Source of the DNA: Firmicutes bacterium ASF500
Lineage (GTDB): Bacteria; Bacillota; Clostridia; Oscillospirales; Oscillospiraceae
DNA length: 64,000 nucleotides
Direction of reading: 5' to 3'
Assembly (NCBI GenBank): GCA_000492175.2
Contig: CP097573.1
Location: 3,100,001-3,164,000, forward strand
Below the pieces are notes generated by a model that was not told the origin of the DNA, did not search any database, and saw nothing but the letters and a program-made list of their open reading frames with translations. A program made the translations under genes and the position numbers. The first letter of the stretch is position 1. Each line of letters starts with the position of its first letter. Positions 56,785 through 64,000 of this stretch are shown piece after piece.

Positions 56785-58110
56785 CTACCCCTCCTTCTCG
56801 CCCCGCTCCCGGACGGTGAGGCGGACCGGGGTGCCCTCCAGGCCGAAGGTGGAGCGGATCTGATTTTCAATATACCGCTGATAGGAGAAGTGGAACAGCC
56901 GCGCGTCGTTGCAGAAGCAGACGAAGTGAGGGGGCTTGATCCCCACCTGGGTCATATAGTAGACCTTCAGCCGCCGGCCCTTGTCGGTGGGGGGCTGGAC
57001 CCGGGCGGTGGCGTCGGCCAACAGGGAGTTGAGCATCCCGGTGGTAATGCGCATAGCCGCCTGATTGTTCACATAGTTAATCAGTTCAAAGAGCCGGTCC
57101 ACCCGCTGGCCCGTGAGGGCGGAGATGAACACAATGGGGGCGTAGGTCATGTAGGACAGGTCCCGCATCACGTCCTGGCGCATCTTGTCCATGGTCTTGT
57201 CGTCCTTCTCGATGGCATCCCACTTGTTGACTACGATAATGCACGCCTTGCCCGCCTCGTGGGCCAGACCGGCTACCTTGGTGTCCTGCTCCGTGACTCC
57301 CTCCTGGGCGTCGATCATGATGAGGCATACATCGGAGCGCTCAATAGCCATAGTGGCCCGGAGGACGGAGAATTTTTCAATCCGGTCGTCCACCTTGGAC
57401 TTTTTCCGCATCCCGGCGGTGTCGATGAACAGGAATTTGCCCTTCTCATTTTCAAAGAAGCTGTCCACCGCGTCCCGGGTGGTGCCGGCCACGTTGGAGA
57501 CAATCACCCGTTCCTCCCCCAGGATACGGTTCACCAGAGAGGATTTGCCCACGTTGGGCTTACCGATGACGGCCACCTTCACCACGTCGTCCTCTTCCTC
57601 CTCCTCGTCCTCGGGGGGGAAGTGCTCAAAGCAGGCGTCCAGGAGGTCGCCGGTGCCGTGGCCGTGGACGGCGGAGACGGCGATGGGGTCGCCTAACCCC
57701 AGGTTGTAGAACTCATAAATGTCCGGGTTCTCCCGGCCGGTCTGGTCGGACTTGTTCACCGCCAGTACCACCGGCTTGCCCGAGCGCAGGAGCATGTTGG
57801 CCACCTCCTGGTCGGAGGCGGTCATGCCCGTCTTGATGTCGCAGACAAAGACAATCACCGTGGCCGTGCCGATGGCAATCTCCGCCTGCTCCCGCATGAA
57901 GGACAGGATCTGATCGTCGGTGCCCGGCTCAATGCCGCCGGTGTCCACGATGTCAAAGACCCGGTTGCGCCACTCGCACTGGGCGTACAGCCGGTCCCGG
58001 GTGACGCCGGGGGTGTCCTCCACGATGGACAGCCGCTGTCCGCACAGCTTGTTAAACAGCATGGACTTGCCCACATTGGGCCGTCCTACAATGGCTACTA
58101 AGGGTTTCAT
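56785..58110 (-). CDS. der: Ribosome-assembly GTPase Der (EngA)
   Basis: Two tandem GTPase domains and a KH-like domain, 441 residues, needed for 50S assembly. Domain 1: GRPNVGKSMLFNKL, DTGGIEPG, NKSD; domain 2: GKPNVGKSSLVNRI, DTAGMRKK, NKWD; an acidic linker (PPEDEEEEEDD) lies between. ATG 58110 is chosen over a GTG three codons upstream because AAGGA fits it better. Confidence 0.96.
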   Translation of the reverse strand: MKPLVAIVGRPNVGKSMLFNKLCGQRLSIVEDTPGVTRDRLYAQCEWRNRVFDIVDTGGIEPGTDDQILSFMREQAEIAIGTATVIVFVCDIKTGMTASDQEVANMLLRSGKPVVLAVNKSDQTGRENPDIYEFYNLGLGDPIAVSAVHGHGTGDLLDACFEHFPPEDEEEEEDDVVKVAVIGKPNVGKSSLVNRILGEERVIVSNVAGTTRDAVDSFFENEKGKFLFIDTAGMRKKSKVDDRIEKFSVLRATMAIERSDVCLIMIDAQEGVTEQDTKVAGLAHEAGKACIIVVNKWDAIEKDDKTMDKMRQDVMRDLSYMTYAPIVFISALTGQRVDRLFELINYVNNQAAMRITTGMLNSLLADATARVQPPTDKGRRLKVYYMTQVGIKPPHFVCFCNDARLFHFSYQRYIENQIRSTFGLEGTPVRLTVRERGEKEG

Positions 58111-58218
58111 AGGCTTCACTTCCTTTTAAACTCTCTCGTCCCCCGCGGGGAAGGCCTCCTTTTCCCCGCAAGGGGGACGCGATATCCGTAAGCGGCAAAG
58201 CCGCTAACGGCTATCCAG

Positions 58219-58515
58219 TGAAAGGAGGTGCCCCAGTTCGCAAACTGGGGCGGAGGATTGATTTCGCCGCAGGCGAAATGTGCGAAGCAAACGAGGGTTC
58301 TGAGCCCCCTGTAGGGGCGGATATCATCCGCCCGCGGTACATCGCCTAAACCTGACGGGCGGATAATATCCGCCCCTACAACGTACCCCTAAAGAACGGC
58401 GCGCCGGGGTCGTCGCGCCCTACAAACGTTTACTTCGTATGTTTTGCTTCGCAAAACGCAATCCTCAGTCACGGCTTCGCCGTGCCAGCCCCTTTCAAAA
58501 GGGGCCTTTTGGCGC
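58219..58515. repeat. Composite repeat A-B-(C) upstream of der, plus extra hairpins
   Basis: Family A 58219-58308, family B 58311-58379, right half of family C 58394-58423, then AATCCTCAGTCACGGC and CCCCTTTCAAAAGGGG hairpins (58463-58515). Before it, 58136-58215 holds CCCCGCGGGG and AGCGGC/GCCGCT hairpins. The 400-base gap between der and the DUF512 gene contains no gene. Confidence 0.85.
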
Positions 58516-58519
58516 TCCC

Positions 58520-59896
58520 CTATGGATTATACCGGTAAAATTCCTCATTCTCCCAGGCCAGCCGCTGGGTTTCGGGGGTGAGCTCCACGCCGCAGATGGC
58601 GTCCAGCAGCTCGTAGCCGTCCTGGGGGACGGGGACCACGGGGACGCCCAGCTCCTGTTCCACGTCGCCGGTGGTCACGTCGTCCAGAAAGACGTTTTCC
58701 CCGGAGCGGAGCATGGAGGCGGGGATAAGCAGACGCTCTCCCAGGTCTCTGCCCCGGAGCTGGGAAATGAGGTCGCCGCCGGTGACCAGCCCGGCTACCG
58801 TGATGGTCTCGCCGAAAAAGCGGTTGACGATGGGGTAGACCTTCCCCTCTATTGTACCACACTTTTCCTTGGCCTGGGCCACTAATTTTGCCAAAAATGG
58901 GGCGGCGGACACCCCGGTGGCGATGGAGAAGGGGGCGGTTCCCTCCAGCTCCTCGGGCTCCATCAGGTCCAGAGCCCGACCGAACTCCTTCATCAGCAGA
59001 GTGAGCATCCCCACCCCGTTGTCTAGCTGGGTGAAGTCCTCAAAGTAGTCCTCACCGGGAAGCTCCCGGCCAGCCAGCAGGTAAAACTCGTCGGAGCACC
59101 AGACCAGACGGGTGCCCCGCTCCGTCAAATGCTTGGCGGCGAAGGTCTCCACCTGGTCGATGAGGGCGGCGGCGGTGTCCCGGGTGTAGGTTTTGAGGGG
59201 ATACAGCCCCTCCCGGTATTTGGTCACCCCCACGGGCACCACCGAAACGCTGTTCACCGCCGGGAACATCCCGGCTAAATCTGACAGGGTCTTGTCCAGG
59301 GCGGGGCCGTCGTTGACGCCGGGGCAGGAGACGATCTGACAGTTCATGGTGATGTTTTCCCGGGCAAACCGCTCCATAATGCCAATGACCTCCCCCGCCC
59401 GGGGGTTTTTCAGCATTTCCACCCGCAGCTCCCGGTCGGTGGTGTGGACCGACACGTTGATGGGGGAGATGCGCAGGTCAATAATCCGCTGAACCTCCCG
59501 GGGAGAGAGGTTGGTCAGGGTGAGGTAGTTGCCCAAGAGAAAGGACAGGCGGGCGTCGTCGTCCTTGAAGTAGAGGGAGGGCCGCATCCCCGGGGGCATC
59601 TGGTCCACAAAGCAGAAGATGCAGTGGTTGGCGCAGGACCGGGCCCGGTCCATGAGGTAGGTCTCGAACTCCAGCCCCAGGTCCTCCCCCTCGGATTTGC
59701 GCACCCGAAGGGTGCGGACGGCCCCCTCCGGACTTTTGAGGGACAGCTCCAGATGGGGGTCGTAGCTGTAGAATTTATAGTCCAGCACATCTATGATCGG
59801 ATGGCCGTTGATGTGGGTGAGGGTGTCGCCCGGCCGCACACCCGCCCGGTGGGCCGGACTGCGGGGGTCCACCGACTTCACGGCGGTCATGCTCAT
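58520..59896 (-). CDS. DUF512 family protein (PDZ plus radical-SAM-like)
   Basis: 458 residues. N-terminal PDZ-like segment (GVRPGDTLTHINGHPIIDVL), radical-SAM cysteine motif CANHCIFC (C-x3-C-x2-C), then the DUF512 domain (NPRAGEVIGIMERFAREN; GVNDGPALDKTLSDL) and a C-terminal region with GLVTGGDLISQLRG. Function unknown. In many Clostridia it precedes der, as here. Confidence 0.9.
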   Translation of the reverse strand: MSMTAVKSVDPRSPAHRAGVRPGDTLTHINGHPIIDVLDYKFYSYDPHLELSLKSPEGAVRTLRVRKSEGEDLGLEFETYLMDRARSCANHCIFCFVDQMPPGMRPSLYFKDDDARLSFLLGNYLTLTNLSPREVQRIIDLRISPINVSVHTTDRELRVEMLKNPRAGEVIGIMERFARENITMNCQIVSCPGVNDGPALDKTLSDLAGMFPAVNSVSVVPVGVTKYREGLYPLKTYTRDTAAALIDQVETFAAKHLTERGTRLVWCSDEFYLLAGRELPGEDYFEDFTQLDNGVGMLTLLMKEFGRALDLMEPEELEGTAPFSIATGVSAAPFLAKLVAQAKEKCGTIEGKVYPIVNRFFGETITVAGLVTGGDLISQLRGRDLGERLLIPASMLRSGENVFLDDVTTGDVEQELGVPVVPVPQDGYELLDAICGVELTPETQRLAWENEEFYRYNP

Positions 59897-59917
59897 GGAT
59901 ATCTCTCCCTCTCGCGG

Positions 59918-60493
59918 TTATTCCTCCGGAAATACGGCGGTCAAATCCACCGCGCAGTCCTCCAGCACACCCACCGGGACGGAGTCCTTGGCGGTGTAGA
60001 CCTCGGGGACATAGTACTGGCCGTCCACCAGCGTGTAGACCAGCACCAGCTTTTTGTCCGGGTCTACAATCCAATACTCCTTGATTCCGGCCTGCTGGTA
60101 CAGCTTGTATTTCACAAGGCAGTCGTACTGCTTGGTGGAGGGGGAGAGAATTTCGATGACCAGGTCGGGAGCGCCTTTACAGCCGTATTTGTCCAGCTTA
60201 CTGGAATCGCACACCACCGTAATATCAGGCTCTACCAGCGTATCCACGTCGCGGGGGCAGTCGCCCTCCGCTTCAAATGGGCGGACGCCGAAGGGGGCGT
60301 GATATACCTTGCAGGACTTCCCCTTGAGGTAGCTTCCAATCTGAAGATAAATTTCACCGGAAATCTCTTGATGCTCTCTGAGAGGCGGAGACATCATGAC
60401 CGGCTGACCGTCGTACAGCTCGTAGCGCGTCGGGTCGGCCTCCCAAGACAACAGATCGGCGTAGGTATAGCTTTTTTCCTGGGGCAGTGCCAT
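59918..60493 (-). CDS. Uma2 family (DUF820) putative endonuclease
   Basis: 191 residues. YTYADLLSWEADPTRYELYD start, VEPDITVVCD and APDLVIEILSPST carry the Asp and Glu expected of this PD-(D/E)XK-fold family. Biological role unknown. ATG 60493 has AAAGGAG eight bases upstream. TTGAAA-18-TATAAT lies upstream (60522-60551). Confidence 0.88.
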   Translation of the reverse strand: MALPQEKSYTYADLLSWEADPTRYELYDGQPVMMSPPLREHQEISGEIYLQIGSYLKGKSCKVYHAPFGVRPFEAEGDCPRDVDTLVEPDITVVCDSSKLDKYGCKGAPDLVIEILSPSTKQYDCLVKYKLYQQAGIKEYWIVDPDKKLVLVYTLVDGQYYVPEVYTAKDSVPVGVLEDCAVDLTAVFPEE

Positions 60494-60521
60494 ACAGCTC
60501 ACTCCTTTTGTGTTTTTTCCT

Positions 60522-60551
60522 ATTATACCACAGACGGGGCATACATTTCAA
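60522..60551 (-). promoter_or_regulatory. Promoter of the Uma2 gene
   Basis: Minus strand TTGAAA, 18-base spacer, TATAAT. Confidence 0.65.
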
Positions 60552-60636
60552 CGAAAACCTGACAGGGGCGCGGGGGGCGTCCTCTGCATAGGATGGGATA
60601 AACGGCGGCGGGTCCGCCGTTTCGGGAGGTATTTTC

Positions 60637-61038
60637 ATGCAAGCAACAGGAACATTAAGCGTCCGGGTCTATACGTCCCAGGCGCAGATACCCCTGGAGG
60701 GGGCCACGGTGGTGGTGGCCGCTCCAGGGGCGGAGGGCAAGTGGAAGCTGCTCTCCCTGCAAAACACAGACAGCAGCGGGCGCATACAGACGGTGGAGAT
60801 CGGCGCTCCGGCGGCGGGGGAGAGCACCTCGCCGGGCGGCCTGCCGGGGGAGGGCGGCCCCTTCGCCCTGTGCGACGTGTGGGCGGAGCAGCCGGGCTAC
60901 GCCATGCTCCAGGTGGAAAATGTGCAGATATTCCCCGGCGTGGAGACGGTGCAGAATATGGAGCTTATCCCCCTGCCCCAGGGGCTGTGCAGCCTCCAGC
61001 AGCGTGACGAGCGGGATATCCCGGCCCAGAGCCTGTGA
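60637..61038 (+). CDS. Carboxypeptidase-regulatory-like domain protein, probable spore-associated
   Basis: 133 residues. TGTLSVRVYTSQAQIPLEGA and VEIGAPAAGESTSPGGLPG show the beta-sandwich (CarboxypepD_reg-like) repeat often found beside spore peptidoglycan proteins. No signal peptide. GGGAGGT lies 12 bases ahead. Ten bases separate it from the SpoIID-like gene, so the three genes form an operon. Confidence 0.75.
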   Translation: MQATGTLSVRVYTSQAQIPLEGATVVVAAPGAEGKWKLLSLQNTDSSGRIQTVEIGAPAAGESTSPGGLPGEGGPFALCDVWAEQPGYAMLQVENVQIFPGVETVQNMELIPLPQGLCSLQQRDERDIPAQSL

Positions 61039-61047
61039 GGTGGAGCC

Positions 61048-62313
61048 ATGCCGATTATCATTCCGTACGTACCCCGCACCATCACGGTGCACCTGGGTCT
61101 GCCCGACCAGTGGGCGGAAAACGTTACCGTCTCCTTTCCGGACTATGTCAAAAACGTGGCCTCCAGCGAGATCTATCCTACCTGGGAGCCCGCCGCCATC
61201 CGGGCCAACATTTTGGCTATCATCTCCTTCGCCCTGAACCGGGTGTACACCGAATTTTACCCCAGCCGGGGGTATAACTTCCAAATCACCTCCACCACCC
61301 AGTATGACCAGAAGTTCATCCGGGGCAGGAACATCTTTGAGAACATCAGCCAGGTGGTGGACGAGATTTTTAACGACTATATCCGCCGCCGGGGGTATGT
61401 GGAGCCCCTGGCCGCGAAATTCTGCAACGGCACCACCTCCAAATGTGCCGGCCTGTCCCAGTGGGGGAGCCAGGAGCTGGCCCAGGACGGCCTGAACTCC
61501 ATGGAGATTCTGCGCCACTATTATGGGGACAACATCGAGCTGGTGGTGGACGCCCCCATTCAGGACCTGACCAACTCCTACCCCGGCACGGCGATGCGCA
61601 TGGGCTCCGTGGGGCAGAATGTGACGGTGGTGCAGGCCATGCTCAACCGGATCGCCCAGAATTACCCGGCCATTCCCAAGATTTCCCCGGTCACCGGCGT
61701 TTTTGAGGAGGACACCCGCAGCGCGGTGACCACCTTCCAGCGGATTTTCAACCTGGACCCCGACGGCGTGGTGGGGAAGGCCACCTGGTATAAGATGGTC
61801 TATCTGTACTCCGGCATCCTCCAGCTGGCCGAGCTGGTGAGCCAGGGACAGACCTTTGTTACGGTGGAATTTCAGTTCAGCGGCCCCCTGGAGGAGGGCG
61901 ACAGCGGCCCGGAGGTGGGCATACTTCAATATATGCTGGCCCTGCTGGCCCAGTTTGACAACTCGCTGTCCCCCATGGCGGTGGACGGTGAGTTCGGCCC
62001 CTCCACCACCCAGGCGGTGCGCACCTATCAGCAGCTGGTGGGGCTGACCCCAAACGGCTATGTGGACGAGACCACCTGGAACTCCATCTATGGAAACTTC
62101 GCCCTGGCCGACTACTTCCTCCGGCGAGACACGGTGCGGGCCCAGTCCCTGCGGGAGAACGCCGTCCCTGTCATGGCCCAAGAGGGCGGGGGCGCGCCGG
62201 AGCGGCCGGACCACTGGGACGACACCCCGCGGATGGGCCAGTATCCGGGCATCCCCCTGCGCCTGGGCCAGACCGACAACGGGGGAGACGGACAGAGAGG
62301 AGTAAAGGTATGA
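61048..62313 (+). CDS. SpoIID/LytB-like protein with two peptidoglycan-binding domains
   Basis: 421 residues. N-terminal SpoIID/LytB-type region (PAAIRANILAIISFALNRVY; YNFQITSTTQYDQ; CAGLSQWGSQELAQDG), then two PG_binding_1 domains (AMRMGSVGQNVTVVQAMLNR ... DPDGVVGKATW; EEGDSGPEVGILQYMLALLA ... TPNGYVDETTW). Known relatives are in spore cortex or engulfment functions; the catalytic residue cannot be assigned here. No signal peptide, as expected for a protein made inside the developing spore or mother cell. The end overlaps the next start (ATGA). Confidence 0.82.
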   Translation: MPIIIPYVPRTITVHLGLPDQWAENVTVSFPDYVKNVASSEIYPTWEPAAIRANILAIISFALNRVYTEFYPSRGYNFQITSTTQYDQKFIRGRNIFENISQVVDEIFNDYIRRRGYVEPLAAKFCNGTTSKCAGLSQWGSQELAQDGLNSMEILRHYYGDNIELVVDAPIQDLTNSYPGTAMRMGSVGQNVTVVQAMLNRIAQNYPAIPKISPVTGVFEEDTRSAVTTFQRIFNLDPDGVVGKATWYKMVYLYSGILQLAELVSQGQTFVTVEFQFSGPLEEGDSGPEVGILQYMLALLAQFDNSLSPMAVDGEFGPSTTQAVRTYQQLVGLTPNGYVDETTWNSIYGNFALADYFLRRDTVRAQSLRENAVPVMAQEGGGAPERPDHWDDTPRMGQYPGIPLRLGQTDNGGDGQRGVKV

Positions 62314-62891
62314 GAGATACGACTGCGGAACGGGAGCTTTTGGAGCGGGAGATGCTGGCTAAGCCGGTGAGCAGTCTGCAATATATGCTGCGGCAGCTGT
62401 CCAGAACCTACCAGTCCCTGCCCCAGCTGGTGGTGGACGGGGTCTTTGGAGAGCGGACCCTGGAGGCGGTGATGCGCTTTCAGAAGGAGGCCGGCCTGCC
62501 CGTCACCGGGACGGTGGATCAGGCCACCTGGGACGCCATCCGGAACTGCTGGCTGAGGCAGCAGGCCAAGGACAGCTACTCCCGGGCCACCCGGATCTTC
62601 CCCTCGGAGGGCATCCAGGTCCACGAGGGGGAGACAAAGGAGTATTTGATTGTCCCCCAGACCATGTTCAATATTTTGTCCAAGCATTTTGAGGGCATCA
62701 CCCCCTGTGACGCGGACGGCTGCAACGGCCCCGCCTCGGCGGAGAATATTCGCTGGCTCCAAAAGGCGGCCGGCCTGCCTGAGACCGGCTGTCTGGACAC
62801 ATCTACCTGGGACGCCCTGTCCCACCTCTATGAAATTTTTGTCGTTCAGGACACCGACTGCCAGCCGGAATTTACCGGCGGGTGGGGATAA
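62310..62891 (+). CDS. Protein with two peptidoglycan-binding domains
   Basis: 193 residues: PVSSLQYMLRQLSRTYQSLP ... LPVTGTVDQATW is one PG_binding_1 domain; ASAENIRWLQKAAGLPETGC then LDTSTW another. No catalytic domain. Coupled to the SpoIID-like gene; likely a partner that binds cortex peptidoglycan. Its stop codon is part of the large palindrome at 62889-62934. Confidence 0.82.
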   Translation: MRDTTAERELLEREMLAKPVSSLQYMLRQLSRTYQSLPQLVVDGVFGERTLEAVMRFQKEAGLPVTGTVDQATWDAIRNCWLRQQAKDSYSRATRIFPSEGIQVHEGETKEYLIVPQTMFNILSKHFEGITPCDADGCNGPASAENIRWLQKAAGLPETGCLDTSTWDALSHLYEIFVVQDTDCQPEFTGGWG

Positions 62892-62934
62892 ACGCGGACC
62901 GCCCGCCCCAATAGGGGCGGGCGGTCCGCGTTTA
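62889..62934. terminator. Bidirectional terminator: perfect 21-bp palindrome
   Basis: TAAACGCGGACCGCCCGCCC then C pairs without mismatch with its complement around AATA. The palindrome's outer TAA is the stop codon of each of the two convergent genes. Confidence 0.85.
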
Positions 62935-63117
62935 CAGCGACGCGCTGGGCAGGTTGTCCACAAAGGCCCGCAGCTGGGACTGACTGGTCATCTGTCCCAT
63001 CTGGAGCAGGATGGCGTTGCGCTGTTCCGGGGTGCAGCGGTCATAGAAGGCCGAGGCCCGGGGGTTCTTTTGCAGCAGTTCGCCGAAGGTCACCGCCGCG
63101 TTCATGTTCAAATCCAT
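62932..63117 (-). CDS. Small hypothetical protein (61 aa)
   Basis: MDLNMNAAVTFGELLQKNPR...; helical, with DRCTPEQRNAILLQMGQM. GAGGTGA six bases before ATG 63117. Unknown family; convergent with the spore-type operon and 47 bases downstream of the uracil-DNA glycosylase gene, with which it is probably co-transcribed. Confidence 0.7.
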   Translation of the reverse strand: MDLNMNAAVTFGELLQKNPRASAFYDRCTPEQRNAILLQMGQMTSQSQLRAFVDNLPSASL

Positions 63118-63164
63118 AAGATCACCTCGGGGATAGTATGGCAGTTCGGGGCGGAAAACATACA

Positions 63165-63740
63165 TCAATAGGTATGATCGCAGATCTCGAGAATTTTGGC
63201 CTGAATGACCTTCAGGTCCTCAAAGGTCTCCGGGCGGCGGCGGGGGTCCCGGAGGATGGCGGCGGGGTGGAAGAGGGCGGTCATCCACACGCCGTTTTTC
63301 TCAAACCACTGGCCGTGCTCCTTGGTGATCTTGAAATCGGGCTTGATGATGCGGCAGGCGGCGATGCGGCCCAGGCAGATGATGATCTTGGGCCGGAGCA
63401 GGGAAACCTGACTGCGGAGATAGTCGATGCAGGCGTCCTGCTCGGTGTTCAGCGGGTCACGGTTCTGGGGCGGGCGGCACTTGACCATGTTGGCGATGTA
63501 GACGTTTTTGGTGCGGCTCAGGTCCACCATCTCCAGCATGTCGTCCAGCAGCTTGCCGCCCCGGCCCACGAAGGGCTGGCCCTGGAGGTCCTCGTTTTCC
63601 CCGGGGCCCTCCCCGATGCACAGCACCTCCGCGTCCCGGGGGCCGGCTCCGAAGACCACGTTGTGACGGGTGTCCGCCAGGGCGCACTTCTGACAGCTCA
63701 AGCAGGCCTGCTCCAAGGATTCCCAGTCATGAAACAGCAT
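63165..63740 (-). CDS. Type-4 uracil-DNA glycosylase
   Basis: Removes uracil from DNA; an iron-sulfur enzyme. 191 residues: LSCQKCALADTRHNVVFGAG (first two cluster Cys), active-site motif GEGPGENEDLQGQPFVGRGG, NMVKCRPPQNRDP (third Cys) with further Cys in IICLGRIAACR, and ALFHPAAILRDP (the H-P motif). AGGAGG precedes the ATG. Confidence 0.92.
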   Translation of the reverse strand: MLFHDWESLEQACLSCQKCALADTRHNVVFGAGPRDAEVLCIGEGPGENEDLQGQPFVGRGGKLLDDMLEMVDLSRTKNVYIANMVKCRPPQNRDPLNTEQDACIDYLRSQVSLLRPKIIICLGRIAACRIIKPDFKITKEHGQWFEKNGVWMTALFHPAAILRDPRRRPETFEDLKVIQAKILEICDHTY

Positions 63741-64000
63741 GAAAAATTCCTCCTAATTCGGTCAGATTCGACCATTTGCGTCCAGTATACCACGCATTCA
63801 CCGGGGAGAAAAGGTTTTTTTTTTCGGTGAAAAAATTTTTTTACCAGTTTTAGCGCCTCTTTTTTCTGCGCTGTCCTGGAAAAGCGGCGGAGAGGCATCT
63901 GAGGGAATACAATATATGGGGAGCGACAGCAAACAAAACCAGAAGATATTGTGGATAAAAAATAATCATTCCGGCCTGGAAACAAATTAGAACGGACGTT
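63741..64000. other. Intergenic, no gene recognised
   Basis: AT-rich with long T and A runs (63813-63842). A TATACT (minus strand, near 63785) could be the -10 of the glycosylase gene, with only a weak -35. Nothing else supported. Confidence 0.5.

Overview
The window looks like chromosome of a high-GC, anaerobic, spore-forming gut clostridium of the Oscillospiraceae (Flavonifractor / Lawsonibacter / Intestinimonas-like). This is inferred from Clostridia-type rpoB-rpoC, a HydABC [FeFe]-hydrogenase, rubrerythrin, a DUF512-der-plsY-gpsA block, spore-type peptidoglycan-binding proteins, GC-rich codon use, and the GTAGGGGCGG... / GTAGGGCGCG... intergenic hairpin repeats. No species is claimed.

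Layout. (1) 1-18.5 kb, core: rpoB (5' end outside the window), rpoC, a DegV protein, a biotin carboxyltransferase subunit, a small-peptide transcription unit, a dicarboxylate-type symporter, rubrerythrin, cysteine synthase and the hydCBA operon, ending at a tRNA-Gly(CCC). (2) 18.6-24.7 kb, mobile and decaying: a large serine recombinase beside the tRNA, a TnpW-like small protein, two RHH-type MobC-like proteins, a row of palindromes, a good candidate oriT, ParR-like and ParB-like genes, then a prophage tail remnant with a nonsense mutation. No relaxase is visible. (3) 24.7-35.4 kb: two IS1182-type elements in inverted orientation, the second lacking its 5' end. They enclose an accessory redox cassette (LysR and MerR regulators, aldo/keto reductase, three flavodoxins of which two are lipoproteins, a DUF4405-like membrane protein, a tautomerase and a truncated FMN reductase). 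The cassette abuts wreckage of a second conjugative element (virD4 start, shortened pcfB, replication-initiator fragment, serine-recombinase fragment). (4) 35.5-64 kb, core: two two-component systems around a lipoprotein, a DUF1385 protein, prmC, recA-recX, an XRE regulator with a divergent small gene, rimO-pgsA-yitT, a macrodomain protein and a ferredoxin-type aldo/keto reductase. A long minus-strand series follows (Uma2, DUF512, der, plsY, gpsA, alanyl-tRNA editing protein, tmk), then a spore peptidoglycan-binding trio and a type-4 uracil-DNA glycosylase.

How it fits together: core genes cover transcription, anaerobic redox metabolism (hydrogenase, rubrerythrin), recombination and repair (recA, recX, UDG), ribosome and translation modification (rimO, prmC, der, alanyl-tRNA editing) and phospholipid synthesis (gpsA, plsY, pgsA). 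The 18.6-35.4 kb block is layered mobile DNA. The most interesting signals are the relaxase-less mobilisation region with its palindromes, the two IS copies that both sit against terminator hairpins and borrow stop codons from their targets, the composite intergenic repeats that also supply stop codons, and the redox cassette with secreted flavodoxins.
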